NCBI GenBank assembly: GCA_030538255.1
Contig: JAUNUI010000008.1
Span: 22,833-86,832 of the forward strand
Length of the DNA: 64,000 bases
From: Pelistega sp.
GTDB taxonomy: Bacteria > Pseudomonadota > Gammaproteobacteria > Burkholderiales > Burkholderiaceae_B
Direction of reading: 5' to 3'
The notes under the pieces were generated by a model, which saw nothing but the letters and a program-made list of their open reading frames with translations, did not search any database and was not told the origin of the DNA. Of the stretch, positions 46,414 to 55,458 are shown one piece after another (the first letter of the stretch is position 1; each line of letters opens with the position of its first letter). The translations under genes and the position numbers were made by a program.

Positions 46414-49269
46414 ATGTCTACTCGCTCCGAAACTATTTACCGCCACGATTATCAAGCCTATCCATTTGCGATTCACAAGGTGGATTTACATTTCGCCTTG
46501 GAACCCAAACTAACACGTGTTACCAACACGATGCAAATCAGTGCATTATCAGCGCAGGTGCAAGATTTAGTCCTCGATGGCGAAGATATTCAGCTAGAGC
46601 ACATCTACCTTAATGGAGAGCGCTTTAACAATTATAGTTATGCGGATAATCAGCTAGTTTTAAAGGATTTGCAAGGGCAGTTTGAGTTAAAAATCATTTC
46701 AACATGTTCCCCAGCAAGCAATACCACCTTAATGGGACTGTATGTTTCGGGACAGAGTTTCTTTACCCAATGTGAGGCCGAGGGTTTTCGTCGCATTACC
46801 TTCTTCCCTGATCGCCCAGATGTCATGAGTGAATATTTCGTGACCTTAGAAGCGGATAAGGCCTTATATCCTTACCTGCTCTCGAATGGTAATTTGCTCT
46901 CTACCCAAGACTTAGATAATGGCCGCCATCAAGCGGTCTGGCACGATCCCTTTTTAAAACCAAGTTATTTATTTGCGCTGGTGGCTGGCGACTTTGATAT
47001 TCGCGAAAAAACTTGCCAAACCCAAAGCGGGCGCGATGTTCTTTTGCAAGTGTATAGCGATCGCGGCAATGGCGAACAAACCTTATGGGCCTTAGATTGT
47101 CTTGAGCGTTCTATGCGTTGGGATGAGCAACGCTTCGGTTTAGAGTTAGACCTTGACCGCTTTATGATCGTTGCTGTGCGTGACTTTAATATGGGTGCCA
47201 TGGAAAATAAGGGCTTGAATATCTTCAATGCTGCTTATGTTTTGGCTGACCCAGAGACTGCCACCGATACCAACTTCGAAGACATTGAATCGGTCATTGG
47301 CCATGAGTACTTCCACAACTGGACTGGCAACCGCATTACATGTCGTGACTGGTTTCAGTTAAGCTTAAAGGAAGGTCTGACGGTATTCCGCGACCAAGAA
47401 TTCTCAGCCGATATGATGGCGCAAGGACTGTCTGAGGCAGCGGCCCAAAGCGCCCGTGCGGTAAAGCGCATCGACGATGTGAGCCGCTTACGCGCTGCTC
47501 AATTCCCTGAAGATGCAGGCCCCATGGCACACCCTATCCGTCCTGAGAACTATCAAGAGATCTCGAATTTCTACACCGCCACGATTTATGAAAAAGGCGC
47601 TGAAGTGATTCGTATGCAACATACCTTATTAGGAGAAGCAGGCTTTCGTGCAGGCATGGACGAGTACTTCCGTCGTCACGATGGACAAGCCGTCACCTGC
47701 GATGACTTTGTGAATGCCATGGAATCGGTGTATAGCCAACAAAACCCAGGTAAAGATCTCAGCGTGTTCCGTCACTGGTACTCACAAGCAGGCACACCTC
47801 ATGTGCACGTACAAACTGAGTACGATGCTATTGCGCAAACTTACACGATTCATCTTGAGCAGTCTTGTGAAAAAGTCGGTATCGAAAAAACGTATACAGA
47901 CTTCACGAAGAAGCCCTTCCATATCCCCTTCCATATTGGTTTATTAAGTGAGCAAGGAGAACCACTGAAACTTGATATTACCGGCTTGGAGAATGCTAGC
48001 TTAAGTAACCATGGCGACGGGGTTATTTTAGCGTTAAAAGAAGCCTCAGCAAGTTGGACAATCCAAGGGGTGATCGTTGATCCAAATGCAAATACTCAAG
48101 GTAAAGCGAGTGGAAGCACTCAAACGAGCAGTGCAGCAGGCGATCGCCTTAATCCTGAAGTGAGCACTGTAGACCTGGCAGACGCCAGTACTCGAGCTAA
48201 GGCGCCAATCCTTTCAGTCCTTCGCGATTTTTCAGCACCTGTGATTGTTAGTTATGATCGCCCAAATTCAGAGCTGGCGGTTTTATGTGCGCATGACACG
48301 AATCACTTCGCCCGTTGGGAAGCGGTTCAGGAATTCTGCTCACGCGAAATTTTACGTTTAATGCAGGCGATTCTCGATAAGCAAGCGCTCAGTCTCGACC
48401 CTCTCTTAAGCCAAGTATGGCTCACCAACATACAAGACCCACAGATTGATGCCGCTTACCGTAGTTGCCTCTTAAGCCTGCCTGCAGAGAAGGAGCTGAA
48501 AGAACGCGTTGCAGGTCCTTTGCAACCACTGGCCTTATTTGAAGCGCGTGAGTTTGTGCGCAAGCAATTAGCCAGCGATCATCGGGCTTATTGGCAAGCT
48601 GTTTATCAGCGCAATCATCAGCCTGCCTTCAGCCAAGATGGCACAGTCTCGGCGTATAGCCCTGATGCACTGAGCATTGGTCACCGCAGCCTGAAAAATC
48701 TCGCCCTGGCCTACCTCTTGAGTATTCAAGATTCACAAGCATTAGCCTGGGCACAGCTGCAATATGCACAAGCGCAACATATGACTGACCGTATGGGCGC
48801 CTTAAATGCACTCATGCCCTATGCGCAAGAAGCCCTTATCCAAGCCGTCTTGGGCAGTTTCTATGAACGCTTTGCAGACAATCCACTGGTTGTCGATAAG
48901 TGGTTTGCGCTCCAGGCCTGCTCACCTAAGTCAGGACTAGCGCAGATACAACAGCTACTCCAACATCCTGCTTTCACTTTACGTAACCCCAACCGTGCCC
49001 GCGCTTTGGTCTTCCAGTTTTGCTTAAATAACACACCTGGATTCCATCAAGCTGACGGTGCGGCCTATGATTTCTGGGCCGATCAAGTACTTGCGCTTGA
49101 TGCCTTAAACCCTGAAATCGCGGCGCGCTTAGCACGCACCTTAGACAATTGGGCACGCTTCGCCGACCCGCATAAAGCACTTATGCATAAAGCGCTTAAT
49201 AAAGTGGCGAGCAGTAGTACACTATCGAAAAACACGCAAGAAATTATTCAAAAAGCCTTAGCAATATAG
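46414..49269 (+). CDS. pepN: Aminopeptidase N
   Basis: M1-family zinc aminopeptidase of the cytoplasm, removing N-terminal residues from peptides. The exopeptidase motif NMGAMENKGLNIFN lies near residue 255-270, the zinc site VIGHEYFHNWTGNRITC (HExxH plus Glu in LSLKEGLTVF) near 295-320. PepN of E. coli is about 870 residues; this one has 951, partly because of a Thr/Ser/Ala-rich insert (GKASGSTQTSSAAGDRLNPE) near residues 565-595 between the middle and C-terminal domains. A perfect -10 box TATAAT lies at 46377-46382. The 3' end is partly copied downstream (49258-49350). Confidence 0.95.
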   Translation: MSTRSETIYRHDYQAYPFAIHKVDLHFALEPKLTRVTNTMQISALSAQVQDLVLDGEDIQLEHIYLNGERFNNYSYADNQLVLKDLQGQFELKIISTCSPASNTTLMGLYVSGQSFFTQCEAEGFRRITFFPDRPDVMSEYFVTLEADKALYPYLLSNGNLLSTQDLDNGRHQAVWHDPFLKPSYLFALVAGDFDIREKTCQTQSGRDVLLQVYSDRGNGEQTLWALDCLERSMRWDEQRFGLELDLDRFMIVAVRDFNMGAMENKGLNIFNAAYVLADPETATDTNFEDIESVIGHEYFHNWTGNRITCRDWFQLSLKEGLTVFRDQEFSADMMAQGLSEAAAQSARAVKRIDDVSRLRAAQFPEDAGPMAHPIRPENYQEISNFYTATIYEKGAEVIRMQHTLLGEAGFRAGMDEYFRRHDGQAVTCDDFVNAMESVYSQQNPGKDLSVFRHWYSQAGTPHVHVQTEYDAIAQTYTIHLEQSCEKVGIEKTYTDFTKKPFHIPFHIGLLSEQGEPLKLDITGLENASLSNHGDGVILALKEASASWTIQGVIVDPNANTQGKASGSTQTSSAAGDRLNPEVSTVDLADASTRAKAPILSVLRDFSAPVIVSYDRPNSELAVLCAHDTNHFARWEAVQEFCSREILRLMQAILDKQALSLDPLLSQVWLTNIQDPQIDAAYRSCLLSLPAEKELKERVAGPLQPLALFEAREFVRKQLASDHRAYWQAVYQRNHQPAFSQDGTVSAYSPDALSIGHRSLKNLALAYLLSIQDSQALAWAQLQYAQAQHMTDRMGALNALMPYAQEALIQAVLGSFYERFADNPLVVDKWFALQACSPKSGLAQIQQLLQHPAFTLRNPNRARALVFQFCLNNTPGFHQADGAAYDFWADQVLALDALNPEIAARLARTLDNWARFADPHKALMHKALNKVASSSTLSKNTQEIIQKALAI

Positions 49270-49352
49270 AAAATCATATGACCTCAAGCAAGCAACGAGT
49301 ATTCGCAAAAGGGTCTTAGTGATATAGGAAAGATAGAGGAAATCATATGCCC
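49258..49352. repeat. Imperfect copy of the pepN 3' end
   Basis: The end of pepN and what follows (ttagcaatatagaaaatcat, from 49258) recurs about 58 bases later as ttagtgatataggaaagata followed by gaggaaatcatatgccc. Both copies contain the same tag-type stop and the following aaatcatatg. Alignment has small gaps. Confidence 0.7.
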
Positions 49353-49513
49353 CTAAAGTAAGCCTAAGGAGCGCTAAAATACCTAGCTATCCTTAGGAAT
49401 ACGTTAAAATTTTAGCGACAACAGAATTTCAGCCATAACAGAATACTTAATTACACAAAACAAATTAATCATCAAATTGCGTCATTCACGCAGAGATTTA
49501 ATAAGGATTTAAT

Positions 49514-50515
49514 GTGAAAAAAACCCTCACCCAATATTTAGTTGAACAACAACGTCAAAATAATCTGATTCCTTCTGAAGTACGCTTACTGATTGAAGTA
49601 ATCGCTCGTGCTTGTAAGACCATTGGCCATCACGTTGGCAAGGGGGCACTGGGCGGTGTATTAGGCAGCCTAGGCAGTGAGAATGTACAAGGCGAAGTAC
49701 AAAAGAAATTGGACGTCATTTCGAATGAAATTCTCTTAGAGGCCAATGAATGGGGTGGTCAATTAGCGGCAATCGCCTCAGAAGAGATGGAAACCATCCA
49801 CCGTATTCCTAACCCTTATCCAAAAGGCGAATACCTCTTATTGTTTGACCCACTGGATGGCTCTTCGAATATTGATGTGAATGTCTCGATTGGTACGATT
49901 TTCTCGATTCTTAAAGCGCCATCGGATATAACAGGTCGTGAAGCCACTGAACAAGACTTCCTACAACCAGGCGCAAAACAAGTCGCTGCGGGCTACGCTG
50001 TGTATGGCCCACAGACTATCTTAGTATTGACCGTGGGTAATGGGGTTGTGAGCTTCACCTTAGATCGTGAGCTAGGTTCGTGGGTACTCACACAAGAGAA
50101 TATTCAAATCCCAGCAGACACCAAAGAGTTCGCGATCAATATGTCGAATATGCGTCACTGGGATGAGCCGATTGTAAACTATGTACAAGACTGCTTAGCC
50201 GGTAGCACAGGCCCACGTGGCAAAGACTTCAATATGCGCTGGGTGGCCTCTATGGTCGCTGATGTACATCGCATCTTATCGCGTGGCGGTGTCTTCCTGT
50301 ATCCATGGGATAAGCGTGAACCGAATAAGCCAGGTAAATTACGCCTAATGTATGAAGCCAATCCAATGAGCATGATTGTTGAACAAGCTGGCGGTGCCGC
50401 AGTTGATACGACTAATCGCATCTTGGATATCCAGCCAACTGAATTACATCAGCGCGTGAGTGTGATTCTTGGCTCGAAAAATGAAGTCGAGAAAGTGCAA
50501 AGCTATTTTAAATAA
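49514..50515 (+). CDS. fbp: Fructose-1,6-bisphosphatase, class I
   Basis: Gluconeogenic phosphatase. Metal and substrate motifs [20 protein letters not shown] (about residues 112-131) with the class I DPLDGSS signature, the [16 protein letters not shown] segment, and the C-terminal [19 protein letters not shown] are present. GTG start at 49514 with AAGGAT upstream; an ATG at 49512 is out of frame and meets a stop at once. 333 residues. Followed by a strong terminator shared with qor. Confidence 0.95.
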   Translation: MKKTLTQYLVEQQRQNNLIPSEVRLLIEVIARACKTIGHHVGKGALGGVLGSLGSENVQGEVQKKLDVISNEILLEANEWGGQLAAIASEEMETIHRIPNPYPKGEYLLLFDPLDGSSNIDVNVSIGTIFSILKAPSDITGREATEQDFLQPGAKQVAAGYAVYGPQTILVLTVGNGVVSFTLDRELGSWVLTQENIQIPADTKEFAINMSNMRHWDEPIVNYVQDCLAGSTGPRGKDFNMRWVASMVADVHRILSRGGVFLYPWDKREPNKPGKLRLMYEANPMSMIVEQAGGAAVDTTNRILDIQPTELHQRVSVILGSKNEVEKVQSYFK

Positions 50516-50621
50516 TATTGTTCGCTCAGCCTTGTTTGACAAAGCAAGGGCTGAGGCTTGATGAAATAGCCGGACTTAGTTGAGCTTGATGAAATAGTAA
50601 AGACTTAGTTTAATCAGCAAA

Positions 50622-50665
50622 ATCCCCAAGAATTTACAAGCCAGAGGCTTAATTCTTGGGGATTA
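50622..50665. terminator. Bidirectional terminator between fbp and qor
   Basis: AATCCCCAAGAATT (50622-50635) pairs with AATTCTTGGGGATT (50652-50665), a perfect 14-bp stem; the loop itself folds (AAGCC with GGCTT). It lies between convergent fbp and qor. Confidence 0.85.
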
Positions 50666-50753
50666 TTTACAGACTCTCTTACGAGCCTGCATCAGACCCA
50701 ACACGCTCATTGAATCAACCTATTCGTGTTGGACTGCACAGTATCTCTAATAT

Positions 50754-51734
50754 CTATAGCGTTAAAATCGTTGCACCTGTTGTCTTACGCGACGCTAAGT
50801 CAATATGCGCTTGTGCCACATCTTGCATCGGCACACGCTGATCAATTTGAATTTTGATCTTACCTGCCAGTACTAAATCAAATAATTCCTTAGAAGCGGC
50901 TTGCATCTTCTCAATCGTATCCACATGTGTAGCAAGAACGGGACGGGTCACATACAAGGAACCCTTGCTCGCCAAGATACCCAAATTCACGCCAGTCACC
51001 GCACCAGAAGCATTACCATAGCTAACCATCAAACCACGCGGCTGTAAGCAGTCAAGTGAAGTTTCCCAGGTGTCCTTACCCACACCGTCGTATACCACGG
51101 GCACTTTCTTACCATCGGTTAATTCAAACACACGCTTTGCTACATCTTCATGCGAATAATTAATTGTTTCCCAAGCACCCATCTGTTTCGCTAAGGCGGC
51201 TTTCTCAGGACTTGAAACCGTACCAATGAGCTTCACGCCAAGCGCCTTGGCCCATTGGCAAGCGATAAGACCGACACCACCAGCCGCCGCATGCAATAAG
51301 ATCGTCTCGCCTTCTTGTAAGCGATAGCTTTGACGGAATAAGTATTGCACGGTGAGGCCCTTCAACATCATCGCCGCACCTTCTTCAAAACTAATGCCTT
51401 CAGGCAATTGCACCACTTGATGGGCGGGTACATTACGTACCTCTGCATAAGCGCCCAGTGGACTCTGACCATAAGCAACACGATCGCCAACACGTAGATG
51501 CGTGACCTCACTGCCAACAGCACTGACAATACCCGCTCCTTCAAATCCTAAACCATGGGGTAGCGGTGCTGTATAAAGTCCTGTGCGGAAATACGTATCA
51601 ATAAAATTCAAGCCTACCGCTTTTTGCTCAATTTGCACTTCGTTCGCCGCAGGTGCCGGCACATCAATCTCACGTAGCAGCATCTTCTCAGGGCCGCCAT
51701 GCTCCTCAATTAGAATCACTTTTGATTTTGTCAT
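50754..51734 (-). CDS. qor: NADPH:quinone oxidoreductase, zinc-independent MDR family
   Basis: Medium-chain dehydrogenase/reductase that reduces quinones with NADPH. VGLNFIDTYFRTGLYTAPLP and the ILLHAAAGGVGLIACQWAKA nucleotide-binding motif (AxxGGVG, near residue 150) are typical of QorA/CRYZ; zinc ligands are absent. ATG 51734 has GAGG five bases upstream and starts MTKSKVILIEEHGGPE as in the family, so the TTG at 51797 is rejected (326 residues). Divergent from the marR gene with mar-type operator sites between them, suggesting redox or phenolic stress control. Confidence 0.9.
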   Translation of the reverse strand: MTKSKVILIEEHGGPEKMLLREIDVPAPAANEVQIEQKAVGLNFIDTYFRTGLYTAPLPHGLGFEGAGIVSAVGSEVTHLRVGDRVAYGQSPLGAYAEVRNVPAHQVVQLPEGISFEEGAAMMLKGLTVQYLFRQSYRLQEGETILLHAAAGGVGLIACQWAKALGVKLIGTVSSPEKAALAKQMGAWETINYSHEDVAKRVFELTDGKKVPVVYDGVGKDTWETSLDCLQPRGLMVSYGNASGAVTGVNLGILASKGSLYVTRPVLATHVDTIEKMQAASKELFDLVLAGKIKIQIDQRVPMQDVAQAHIDLASRKTTGATILTL

Positions 51735-51909
51735 CATTACCTCATATTGCAGTTTAAATTTGCTTCTCAACGACCTAGAAAATAGCTCAATCAGCACATA
51801 AGTCCTTAGGCTGTTCTCAGGTTTCCGTGTTCATAGTGTATCTGAATTGCTGCAGATATTAAGCGATTCCCCGCGTGGACTAGGCCTTTGTCGCAAATAA
51901 CGCACGTTC

Positions 51910-51954
51910 TGCCTAGGCAATTATTTTTAAAAAACATAATCCTTATAGGGATTA
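51910..51954. promoter_or_regulatory. Candidate MarR operator site near qor
   Basis: TGCCTAGGCA (51910-51919) is a perfect palindrome closely matching the core of the second site TTGCCTAAGCAA at 52003-52014. Near it lies another inverted repeat, TAATCC ttatag GGATTA (51937-51954). Both lie in the divergent qor/marR region. Confidence 0.65.
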
Positions 51955-51992
51955 GTGCTCCCTATAATTAAAAACTCACGTACAATATAGCT

Positions 51993-52020
51993 TTGACAGA
52001 TATTGCCTAAGCAATATTAT
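51993..52020 (+). promoter_or_regulatory. marR promoter with overlapping operator
   Basis: TTGACA (51993-51998), a 16-base spacer and TATTAT (52015-52020) form a near-consensus promoter. The inverted repeat ATATTGC ctaa GCAATAT (52000-52017) fills the spacer, so a bound dimer would exclude RNA polymerase. The core resembles the E. coli marO sites (TTGCCtggGCAA-type, from memory). Autorepression is the natural reading. Confidence 0.85.
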
Positions 52021-52080
52021 CGTAGGCCCTTAATTGCCTATATCAATTAAATTAAACCCTTTTGCATTTTTCTTATATTT

Positions 52081-52608
52081 ATGAGCATTTACGACTACGA
52101 AAACAACCCCGTTATGCTTGAGCGTGGTATTGACAATATCGGCTATATGATCAAGCTGCTTAATGATAATTTAGGTAATCTAATTGATGAGCAGATGAAA
52201 GATTTTGATCTTACTGCTGCCCAATGGTATCCCATCGTGACGATTGGACTCGGCCAAGGTGATACTCCCGCAGAATTGGCACGATTAATTGAAGTAGATA
52301 CAGGGGCGATGACCCGCATGCTTGACCGCCTTGAAGCGAAGAATTTCCTCTACCGTACACGTTGCGAGAAAGATCGCCGTGTAGTCAAATTGTGCCTGAC
52401 TGAAAAAGGCCAAGCGGTAACGGATAAACTCTTTCCTGCTTGCTCCAACGCCCTGAACGCCATGCTTAAAGGCATTACCCAGGAGGAGTTTAAACTCTTT
52501 CAAGGGCTGCTTATTCGCATGCTGCTGAATATTCGCCCTGATCTCCTAGAAATGCTTCAAGCCAAGCGCGGCGAGAGGAAAGTTAATTCAGTGATCAATA
52601 ATAAATAA
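52081..52608 (+). CDS. MarR-family transcriptional regulator
   Basis: Winged-helix repressor, 175 residues. Helices around FDLTAAQWYPIVTIGLGQGD, then recognition region TPAELARLIEVDTGAMTRML and wing RTRCEKDRRVVKLCLTEKG (the DxRxxxLxLTxxG signature). Two Cys (RCEKD, KLCL) lie in or next to the wing and one in PACSNAL; these might serve redox sensing, but that is inference. Its own promoter overlaps a mar-type operator, and a second site lies toward divergent qor. The likely regulon is itself and qor. The gene is followed by repeats and a terminator. Confidence 0.92.
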   Translation: MSIYDYENNPVMLERGIDNIGYMIKLLNDNLGNLIDEQMKDFDLTAAQWYPIVTIGLGQGDTPAELARLIEVDTGAMTRMLDRLEAKNFLYRTRCEKDRRVVKLCLTEKGQAVTDKLFPACSNALNAMLKGITQEEFKLFQGLLIRMLLNIRPDLLEMLQAKRGERKVNSVINNK

Positions 52609-52612
52609 TTAA

Positions 52613-52815
52613 ACTAAGTTACACGGCGAAATCAAACTAAGCTGCATGCCCTTATTAAGCTAAGCGAGATGTCCACATCAAGCTAAGTCTCGAGTAAAAA
52701 TCATGTTAAACGGCCTGCCCTTATCAAGCTTAACGAGATGTCCATGTCAAGCTAAGCAAGCAGAGCTACCGCAACTGATATGACTGATCCTGATATGACT
52801 GATCCTGATAATTAA
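52613..52815. repeat. Mixed tandem repeats after marR
   Basis: A block of about 42 bases (tgcccttattaagctaagcg ... caagctaag) near 52646-52687 recurs at about 52714-52757 in slightly changed form; aactaag/agctaag motifs recur through the stretch. At 52777-52812 the 15-base unit ctgatatgactgatc occurs twice plus ctgata. No ORF. Confidence 0.8.
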
Positions 52816-52843
52816 CTCTGATTGCATTTCAATGCTAAGAAAA

Positions 52844-52880
52844 ACATAAGGCCATAAGCGTGACACTTATGGCCTTATGT
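52844..52880. terminator. Hairpin terminator after marR
   Basis: ACATAAGGCCATAAG (52844-52858) pairs perfectly with CTTATGGCCTTATGT (52866-52880), 15 bp with a 7-base loop. A short T-rich stretch follows. It lies between the convergent marR and YjgR-like genes. Confidence 0.75.
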
Positions 52881-52964
52881 GTTTATCGGAATTCGCCTTA
52901 AATCCTCGTCCTTCAAGCGAGGAGGACGTCGACACTCAAGCAGATACTAATCCAACAAGACACA

Positions 52965-53114
52965 TTCGCTGCGATGTTTACGTCCAATTAACAAAACGAA
53001 TGCTCCACATACTCATTGAGAAATTATTTACGCCCAATTAAAGAACCTAAAACACCACGAATTAATTGAGAAATTATTTGCGCCCAATTAATGAACCTAA
53101 AACACCACGAATTA
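52965..53114. repeat. 50-bp repeat copied from the 3' end of the YjgR-like gene
   Basis: The last coding bases and stop of the gene (53065-53114) are duplicated next to it at 53015-53064 with only two differences in 50 bases; a third, decayed copy lies at 52965-53014 (tttacgtccaattaac and neighbours). The copied segment encodes [12 protein letters not shown] and the stop. Confidence 0.9.
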
Positions 53115-54555
53115 ATTGACGAGTAGTACTGCGAACTTGGTTCTTGACCATCTGTTGCAAGATACCGTCACGCTTACCACCACGTGGTCCAGTCGAGCCG
53201 ATCATCATATCTTTCACCGCGCCCCACACACCATCAGTCTGTGGTTGGGCAGCAGCAGCTTGCTCAGCATTCTTCTGTTCAGCACGGCGTTGTAGGACTT
53301 CGAATGCCGACTCTCTATCCACTTGCCTATCGTACTTGCCCGTAAACATGGAGCTATTACGAATCGCTTGTCTCTCAGCCTCCGTGGCTGGACCAATACG
53401 ACTACCTGGTGCCGCAATCCAAGCACGCTCAGTAATACTCGGGCTACCCTTAGCATCAAGGAAAGAGACTAATGCCTCACCGACCCCTAACTCAGTAATC
53501 GCATCGGAAGTTTTAAAATTAGGATTCGGGCGCATCGTATCAGCCGCTGTTTTCACTGCTTTCTGATCACGTGGTGTGAATGCACGCAAAGCATGTTGGA
53601 CACGATTACCTAATTGGCCTAGGATTTTTTCCGGTATATCCAGTGGATTCTGCGTCACGAAGAACACGCCAACGCCTTTTGAACGCACTAAGCGCACAAT
53701 CTGTTCAATCCGCTCGACTAAGACAGCCGGTGCACCATCAAATAATAAGTGGGCCTCATCAAAGAAGAAAACAAACTTAGGTTGATCAGGATCTCCCACC
53801 TCAGGCAAGCTCTCATACAACTCGGCTAATAACCATAAAAGGAAGACCGCATATAACTTAGGTGACTGCATTAATTTATCAGCCGCCAAGATATTGACAA
53901 TGCCCTTACCTTGGCTATTCGTACGGATGAGATCGAAAATATCCAACATCGGCTCACCGAAGAAGCGATCAGCGCCTTGACTCTCTAGGGCCAAAATCGC
54001 GCGTTGAATCGCGCCTACTGTAGCTGGCGAGACATTACCGTAATTTTGACGTAACTCAGAGGCACGCTCAGACACGTTCTGCAGCATGGCACGTAAATCC
54101 TTAATATCCAGTAACAATTGACCTTCGTCGTCAGCCACCTTAAATACTAAGTGTAGAACCCCAGTCTGCGTATCATTCAAATCTAAAATACGTGCCAGAA
54201 GCAATGGCCCCATATCACTAATGGTGGCACGAATCGGATGACCTTGCTCTCCGAACACATCCCAGAATACGCTTGGACAGCCACCAAACTCAGGCTGTGG
54301 TAAGCCAAGCTTAGTTAAGCGCTCCTGCAATTTAGGATTATCCGTTGCCGCTTGTGAAATACCGCTTAAATCACCTTTAATATCCGATAAGAACACAGGT
54401 GTACCAATATTCGAGAAGGCCTGCGCTAAGACTTGCAAGGTTACCGTCTTACCGGTACCTGTAGCACCCGTAATACAACCGTGGCGATTGGAGAGTTTAG
54501 GCAATATGCAGACATCATGATCGGGACTTTTGGCGATAAAAATTGGCTCAGCCAT
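53074..54555 (-). CDS. HerA/YjgR-like ATPase (DUF853)
   Basis: P-loop ATPase of the HerA/FtsK branch, function unclear. [20 protein letters not shown] (Walker A GATGTGKT, about residues 29-36), [15 protein letters not shown], and [19 protein letters not shown] (Walker B) are diagnostic of the E. coli YjgR group. An Ala/Gln-rich stretch ([12 protein letters not shown]) precedes the C-terminal basic tail. ATG 54555 (AGGA nine bases upstream) starts [10 protein letters not shown] as in homologues; the TTG at 54609 is rejected. 493 residues. Its 3' end has been tandemly copied downstream. Confidence 0.87.
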   Translation of the reverse strand: MAEPIFIAKSPDHDVCILPKLSNRHGCITGATGTGKTVTLQVLAQAFSNIGTPVFLSDIKGDLSGISQAATDNPKLQERLTKLGLPQPEFGGCPSVFWDVFGEQGHPIRATISDMGPLLLARILDLNDTQTGVLHLVFKVADDEGQLLLDIKDLRAMLQNVSERASELRQNYGNVSPATVGAIQRAILALESQGADRFFGEPMLDIFDLIRTNSQGKGIVNILAADKLMQSPKLYAVFLLWLLAELYESLPEVGDPDQPKFVFFFDEAHLLFDGAPAVLVERIEQIVRLVRSKGVGVFFVTQNPLDIPEKILGQLGNRVQHALRAFTPRDQKAVKTAADTMRPNPNFKTSDAITELGVGEALVSFLDAKGSPSITERAWIAAPGSRIGPATEAERQAIRNSSMFTGKYDRQVDRESAFEVLQRRAEQKNAEQAAAAQPQTDGVWGAVKDMMIGSTGPRGGKRDGILQQMVKNQVRSTTRQLIRGVLGSLIGRK

Positions 54556-54708
54556 GTGGTATTTTCCTATGTGATTCAAGCGGTCAATATGAGTCTTTCT
54601 AGGACTCATTGCGAGTTCTAGTCAATATTCTATAAAAGATTTCTGAAGACTTGGTAAAATTAAGGCTTTCCTCACTTTTATTAATAGTCTTACAAGAAGA
54701 GATAGATA

Positions 54709-55443
54709 ATGGCAGGTCACAGTAAATGGGCTAATATTCAGCACCGCAAAGGTCGTCAAGACGCAAAACGCGGTAAAATTTGGACAAAAATCATTCGTGA
54801 AATCCAAGTCGCAGCACGCGCTGGAGGTCCTGACCCTAATGCCAACCCCGCTCTACGTCTAGCATGGGATAAAGCAACTGCTTCGAACATGCCCAAAGAC
54901 AATATCCTACGCGCAGTACAACGTGGTGCTGGTGCAGCGGACGGCGAAAACTACGAATCAATTCGCTACGAGGGTTACGGCCCAAGCGGTGCCGCCGTGA
55001 TTGTGGATTGTATGACCGATAACCGCACCCGCACGGTTTCTGATGTACGTCATGCCTTGAGTAAACATGGTGGCAACTTAGGCCAAGATGGTTCTGTCGC
55101 CTTTATGTTTAAGCACTGCGGTCAATTTATTTTTGCCCCAGGCAGTAACGAAGATAAAATCATGGAAATCGCACTCGAGGCAGGTGCTGAAGATATTCTC
55201 ACCGATGAAGATGGCATGATTGAAGTCATCAGCGATCCAACTGATTATGCTCAAGTGCGTGATGCGCTTGAAGCCGCAGGATTACAACCTGAAGTGCAGG
55301 CCATCATTATGAAACCCTTGAACGAAACGGTTCTTGAGGGTGATGATGCGATCAAAATGCAGAAAATCTTAGATATGCTAGAAGGCTTGGATGATGTTCA
55401 AGAAGTCCACACCACAGCGGTCTTTGATGAATCTGAACAGTAA
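54709..55443 (+). CDS. yebC: YebC/PmpR (TACO1) family protein
   Basis: Conserved protein described as a DNA-binding regulator or, more recently, a translation factor for proline-rich stretches. The N-terminus [20 protein letters not shown] and [14 protein letters not shown], and [20 protein letters not shown] are invariant family features; ATEEVEVxT-type C-terminal strands complete it. 244 residues, full length. First gene of a rightward cluster with purD ten bases downstream. GAAGAG precedes the ATG. Confidence 0.95.
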   Translation: MAGHSKWANIQHRKGRQDAKRGKIWTKIIREIQVAARAGGPDPNANPALRLAWDKATASNMPKDNILRAVQRGAGAADGENYESIRYEGYGPSGAAVIVDCMTDNRTRTVSDVRHALSKHGGNLGQDGSVAFMFKHCGQFIFAPGSNEDKIMEIALEAGAEDILTDEDGMIEVISDPTDYAQVRDALEAAGLQPEVQAIIMKPLNETVLEGDDAIKMQKILDMLEGLDDVQEVHTTAVFDESEQ

Positions 55444-55458
55444 ATAAGGTTTATGCTC

